NCBI GenBank assembly: GCA_020809705.1 | Contig: CP085829.1 | Coordinates: 3,224,001-3,288,000 of the forward strand | Source of the DNA: Calonectria ilicicola | Lineage: Eukaryota; Ascomycota; Sordariomycetes; Hypocreales; Nectriaceae | Direction: 5' to 3' | Length of the DNA: 64,000 nucleotides | In this document: positions 59,351 to 64,000 of the stretch, in pieces | Numbering within the stretch: position 1 is the stretch's first letter | Layout: each line of letters opens with the position of its first letter | The notes under the pieces: generated by a model | The model's input: only the letters and a program-made list of their open reading frames with translations | What the model was told of the DNA's origin: nothing | Database searches by the model: none | Translations under genes and position numbers: made by a program

Positions 59351-59932
59351 TTGAACCGAAGCAGATGGTAAAACGACAGTTCGTGTGCAGTGCAGTATGT
59401 TGTTGCGTGAAAGAATACGACGATGACAGGGGTGGCCAGTGTATTTGCTGACCTAAATTTGGCACACGGGTTATTAATCAATCTCATGGGCTAAAGCCCG
59501 TGGCGAGCCGCCTACGCACGCTCCAGCGTCATGCTTTGTATTTGCCGTCATCATCTTAACCACGCCTCGTCAGCTTGGTTGACACACGCACTCGTCCCTC
59601 CCAGTATCAGCTCACAGCATACATGATCTGTCCCCGCGGAATACCACTTAACGTCTCCATCCTTCATCCACATCCAACGGGCACTAAACTGACAAGGGCA
59701 TCGATCAATCAATCAAACCCCGGCAGCAGGCGGACACGGCGCCAAAACTCCACTCTTAGAGCCCGCCGGCCCAGTTGTTAGAGAAACTCTTTTGTCTCAA
59801 CCCGTGGAACTCCGCGGACCTTATCCTTCCTTCTTCCCTCCTTCCATCTACGCGGCCCGCCATCTCAAATCGCCCTGGCTTCACCCCGTCCGCCCAGAAG
59901 CCCACTAGCGGTCCCAAGTTGCTTCGTGGGAT
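59351..59932. promoter_or_regulatory. Bidirectional promoter of SDR and zinc-cluster regulator
   Basis: 582 bp between the divergent starts. Two CCGCGG palindromes (59634-59639 and 59812-59817) and several CGG triplets are present. Zn(II)2Cys6 proteins usually bind CGG repeats in inverted, direct or everted form, so these are candidate sites for self- and pathway control. No spacing rule could be tested. Confidence 0.45.
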
Positions 59933-62158
59933 ATGGAAAAGGCCCGCCCTTCACGCAAAGTCGCGTGTCACTTTTGTCGGGTGCGGAAGCTCAAGTGCAG
60001 CCGCAGCTTCCCCTGCTCCAATTGCACATCTCGGGGTGTCTCTTGTCCAGCATCCTCGGGTCCGGTCCCGATCGAACCGGCAGCAAGTCCCGGACTCAAT
60101 AATCCCGAAATACTATCCCGCCTAGAGAGAGTCGAAGCCCTCCTGGCGGCACGCGCGGATACAGCACAGCTTCAGCTTCAACCAGCAGCCGCCATCTCGC
60201 TGCCTTCCCCTGCTACGACATCCACTAGTAGTTTGAGCAGCCAGCAGCACCAGCACCAACACCAACACCAACACCAACAATATCTTCCTCCAAGACTTCA
60301 AAATCTGGTAGAGGATGTTGTCGTCATTCACCAGTCGGCGCGCCAGAAAATACCCAGTGTAAGTAAACCGCCATCTGAAACGGCACACTGCAAGCCTCTA
60401 ATAAACATGTCAACATTGCTCACGTTACCCAATTAGGATACAGGATTCCATGATATTATCATTCGCACATGTCCTATTCATCTCTTTACTCAACTATCAC
60501 TCAATGACTTCTACAATCCGGAGCATCCGTCAGCGAACAAACCAAGAGATGCCCCCACATATATTTGGCTACCAACACAACCTGAAACCGACATCTTGGT
60601 TGACAAGTACTTTTCAGAAGTTGGCTACGCTCATTCCATTCTTCATGGTCCGTCAACGCGAAGCCTAGTGGCTGAATTGTACAGCAGCCTACAAGCTGGA
60701 TCTCAACCAACAACGGGCCCTGTTGTCCTTCTCCTATCCATCCTTGCTGCTGTCGGCCACTTCTGGACGCCATGTAATCAACCAATGGTCTTGTTTTCAA
60801 ACAACCAGGAGGCCAACGCCCAGGGAACTACTTGGACAGAGATGGCGTTTAGTCTATTCGAAATATCCCAGAAGAAGTCAAGTATGTCACTGGAACATTT
60901 GCAGGCGCTAGTTCTGTTGACTGTTGTCATCGTTAACCTCGATGGCATCACATCACGTACCTACTCTACTTTCTGTAAAGCTATAACAATGGGACGAGAA
61001 CTAGGCTTGCACATCATTGATAATCACCAAAACAGATTGACTTCAGACGGACCTCCACCATTAACTGGACTGAGGGCTGAGGCTGGTAGACGAGCATGGT
61101 GGCATCTGGTAGCCACGGATTGGTAAGTGTTCACGCCATGTTCCCAAAAGATCTCCAGAATAACATCTTCCTTAACCTCTAGGATCCTTTCATGCTGCTC
61201 TGGCCCGCAAAAGGGAACATACTCGATAAATCCATATCACATGGCAGTAAAGCGACCCTCCAACATCAACGACGAAGACTTTGGCGAAGGGGAGATTATA
61301 GCTCGACCTATTGAGCAGCCGACCTCAATGTCATTCTTCCTTCAACGTCTTCAATTGGCAGATCTAATACGCCTTTACACGGATAAAGTCCCTTTGGTTG
61401 GGTTTGATCCATACACGGTGGGATACGACCATATTCTAGAACTGGACGGATCAATCGAGCGTTACATACAACAAATGCCCCCGTTCTTTTACAAGGAAGA
61501 ATCTTTACTTGAAGGACTCGCACCCGGAAATCCACAATCAATGATCCTTCAGCGATACCTTCTTACCTTTATGATTCATGGTCAACGATGCAGACTTCAC
61601 CTTCCATACTTTGCTCGCGGCAGTGTTGATCCCACATATGGGTATTCGAAGAAAGTATCACTTCGGAGTGCTTGGATCATGATCAACGCGGAACACAAGC
61701 TCAGACAGGAAAACTATCTCTTTGCGTCCGCTCGAATGAGGATGGGTGCAGTTATGTACGGCTATTTTGTCGCGGTCGTTATTCTCGTCCTCGATCTGTG
61801 CCAGGCAAGCAATGAAGCCGAGCAAGCGATAAAGAGACAACAAGTAACTTCTCCATGGATGATTTTAGAGGAAGCCCAAGCAGACTCGCCCCTGGTTCTT
61901 CACGGGGTTGAAACGCTGAGGCGTATCATGGAGAAATACAATGTTGGGACAAGTAATGGCATGGAGATGGAGGCTCGAGCGCATAACATGTCAGGAACCT
62001 CGCATGGCATGCAAGACGTTGCACATTCTTCAGCGAACCCAAGAGCATGTCTCCCTCGGGATTTCTCGCAACAAGGTGGCGGCCTCGAACTGGGAAAGGA
62101 GCTTGAAAACATTGACTGGGACGGCCTGCTTTGGGTTTCTGATGCACCGTTTTTGTAA
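59933..62158 (+). CDS. Zn(II)2Cys6 fungal-specific transcription factor
   Basis: Three exons (59933-60358, 60437-61122, 61183-62158) with introns of 78 and 60 nt (both GTAAGT) join in phase to 695 residues. The N-terminal zinc cluster is CHFCRVRKLKCSRSFPCSNC then TSRGVSC (six Cys at 12, 15, 22, 28, 31, 38), bracketed by basic residues. A short leucine-heptad linker follows (ILSRLERVEALLA). A Gln/His repeat (HQHQHQHQHQHQ) is coded by a CACCAA microsatellite. The middle homology region (fungal_trans type) covers the rest, with RELGLHIIDNHQN and RRAWWHLVATDW as the typical GREAGRRxWWxL-like core. It likely regulates the adjacent SDR and P450 genes. It ends in an acidic LENIDWDGLLWVSD stretch, which could be an activation patch. 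Confidence 0.94.
60246..60281 (+). repeat. CACCAA-type microsatellite coding Gln-His
   Basis: Short tandem CACCAA/CAGCAC units inside exon 1 of the zinc-cluster regulator give an alternating His-Gln run. In-frame length change is possible because the unit is six bases. Confidence 0.75.
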
Positions 62159-64000
62159 AGCTTGGTATAAAAAGAAAAGAGAGGAATTGGCGTTTGGCAT
62201 AGTTTCTGGATATTTTGAGCTGAGGTGAGTGAGGATACAGGACAGGAATTGGTCGTCAATTAGAGGTGCTCAATTTCGATTTTCTTCACATAATAAAACT
62301 CAAGGACACGCTTCCAAACTCAGTTGGCAGTCGGCACAACGAGCATAACTAAGCTTTGGCTCTTTTATTTTCTTCTATTTTTGGACTTTGGGAGTGTCGG
62401 ACATTAATTTATTCCATCTTGCCTAATTGTAGCACTGGCAACCTAGGCAAAATCCGAAATGCATCACCGCCCCATGAGTCAATTGTGGATTTTAAACACC
62501 TATCCCATGACACTCATGATAGCAACTGAGAAATCTATCTTTGTTAGGATATCCTGAATTCCACCACCGTAAAGTTAATCTCAATGGGTTGCATATTCCC
62601 CGTACTTTCGTTAACTTTCTATGCCACACTCATTGGCAAAGGTAGCCCTGAGAACACGTACAGCGATGATATACACGTACGTCTGAACAAAAATGGATTT
62701 CATAGGTCCATCGTATAAATAGGAGACGAGTGTCGCGTTCTCGAGATCCTTTGTGACGTCCGCATACAAACATTGTCTTGCAGAATTCTCGACATCGCCT
62801 CTAACCGCTGTTTTCAAAGCCCTAGTATTAAGCTTTTAAGGCATAGGGGGCGCTTCAGAGGTGCTTTATCTGTATCACTTCGGACCTTTTTGCCTATTTC
62901 CAGCGATGGCAGTTGGCGGCACACCTCCGAGCCGATGAACCGGTCAGTAATTCACGTCGTGCTTTCCAATACAACGAGTTCGAGGTTGGTCGGAACAGCT
63001 CAGTCATATCTTACTTGTGTCAGTGATGGCGGTTTCCAGACGCTGCTTTCCTAGCCTGCTTCGCTGCTTTCCCGATGAGCAGCTCGATCCGCTCCCGGAT
63101 TTCCAATGAGACAGGTGCATATGCTCCCCCCATTTCTCGTTTCAACTTCGGTGCTTTCATGGGTTATGATGAAAAGCTGCTGCAAGCAGAAATAGGCTGG
63201 ATGCTATCGCAAACGCATTGCCCGGATTGTGACTAAGTGACACGTATGCTCTCCTCTCCCCATTCAACTCTTGCACGAAGTCCTCATCGCCTAACATGGC
63301 AGCTGTGGTCTCGTGCAACATCGTGCGCAATAAGTTGTATAAGGATTGAAGGGAGACTCGTGACGGGGTTTGGATGGTTGGGGGCCGTCTGAAGCCCCAA
63401 GCATTTTGCAGGCTAATGGCTGTCACCTTCGTTCCGTTCGACTATTGCAAAACTCTGTGCCCTAGCAAGTGTAAGCAACGCGAAAAAAAAAAGAAGAGGG
63501 GAAAAAAAGACTCTCGGACATTTCGAAGCTATTATGGAGAAGAAGTAAACAAGCAGCCACTTTTCCTAGTTTGTGCAACTTTTGAAGGTGTCCAAATTTG
63601 AGATAGTGTTCACTTGTGAAATCTTCGATTCTCTATAATTTTGCATCAAGTCCCTGCGCCATGTTGCTTTCCCACAGGCAGGGTTAATTGGCTCTAATGC
63701 ACTATATTCGGTGCTCAAGTTTCGATGTTCAAGTCGACCACTGCTATCCATCGACGGTTCGTTACGTCCAACCGCACGAATCTCATACATTCATTGAAAA
63801 TCCAATAGGAACTTTGAATGAGGTCGCTTGAAGCTGCGTCGTCTATGATACCATGCTTTTTAGAGTCTCGAAGGGGGTCGCAGTGAGCGATCGATTCTTG
63901 GGGTCTATCGGAGTAAAGGCTCGACCATGATACGGCGAACGCGGTGTCTGGATGCGCCTTGCGCAGCTGCTATGCGTTGGTCAGTTATTTGAGAACGACT
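62159..64000. other. Intergenic region to the window end
   Basis: 1.8 kb. Two minus frames (62817-62611, 68 codons; 63426-63157, 89 codons) look mildly protein-like but have no motif, and no neighbouring exon was found. An A-rich GAAAAAAAAAAGAAG stretch lies near 63484. A gene could start or end beyond the window edge. Confidence 0.35.

Noticed and set aside
1..64000. Secondary-metabolite gene cluster spanning the window
   Set aside because: An O-methyltransferase, P450, SDR, ABC pump and regulator are present, but they are 10-55 kb apart with unrelated genes between, and no PKS, NRPS, terpene synthase or DMATS was found.

Overview
The window is nuclear DNA of a filamentous ascomycete, most likely a Eurotiomycete of the Aspergillus/Penicillium type. 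Nearly every gene is split by 48-95 nt introns with GTRNGT-like donors, CTRAC-like branch sites and YAG acceptors. Gene density is low, about one gene per 3-4 kb. The gene families are typical of fungal accessory regions: a PDR-type ABC pump, SAT4-type membrane proteins, Zn(II)2Cys6 factors, P450/SDR enzymes, an O-methyltransferase, an HsbA-like secreted protein and an SRPK-like kinase. No rRNA, tRNA, CRISPR array or intact transposon was recognised. All intron positions were read by eye from splice signals and reading-frame continuity.

Layout. 1-13 kb: PDR-type ABC transporter (+), SRPK-like kinase (-), GNAT acetyltransferase (+), HsbA-like secreted protein (+), dual-specificity phosphatase (-). 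13-20 kb: a sparse, decayed stretch with one unrecognised two-exon gene and a clear pseudogene of a protein whose Zn(II)2Cys6 finger lies at its C terminus; five in-frame stops break it. 20-28 kb: an unrecognised nuclear-looking protein, an intronless isocitrate/isopropylmalate-dehydrogenase-family enzyme, and a class I O-methyltransferase. 28-33 kb: a degenerate multi-exon locus on the minus strand. Its 5' half is a tandem duplication of an exon-intron module built of hairpin-forming inverted repeats. 33-45 kb: two seven-helix SAT4-family membrane proteins flank an alpha/beta-hydrolase and a bestrophin-like channel. 46-49 kb: a diverged tandem repeat and another possible decayed reading frame. 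49-54 kb: a five-exon unrecognised protein convergent with the most striking gene here, a protein kinase that appears to be spliced to two bulb-type (mannose-binding-like) lectin domains. 56-62 kb: a cytochrome P450, a short-chain dehydrogenase and a Zn(II)2Cys6 regulator in close order, with the SDR and the regulator sharing a 582-bp divergent promoter. This looks like a small metabolic cluster.

How the genes may work together. The P450-SDR-regulator trio is the only group with operon-like logic. The ABC pump, the O-methyltransferase and the dehydrogenase-like gene are types often seen in secondary-metabolite or detoxification loci, but no PKS, NRPS or terpene-synthase backbone is present. 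The nonsense codons in the decayed loci are TAA/TAG where CAA/CAG would fit. That pattern is compatible with C-to-T mutation of repeat-induced-point-mutation type, although this was not computed.
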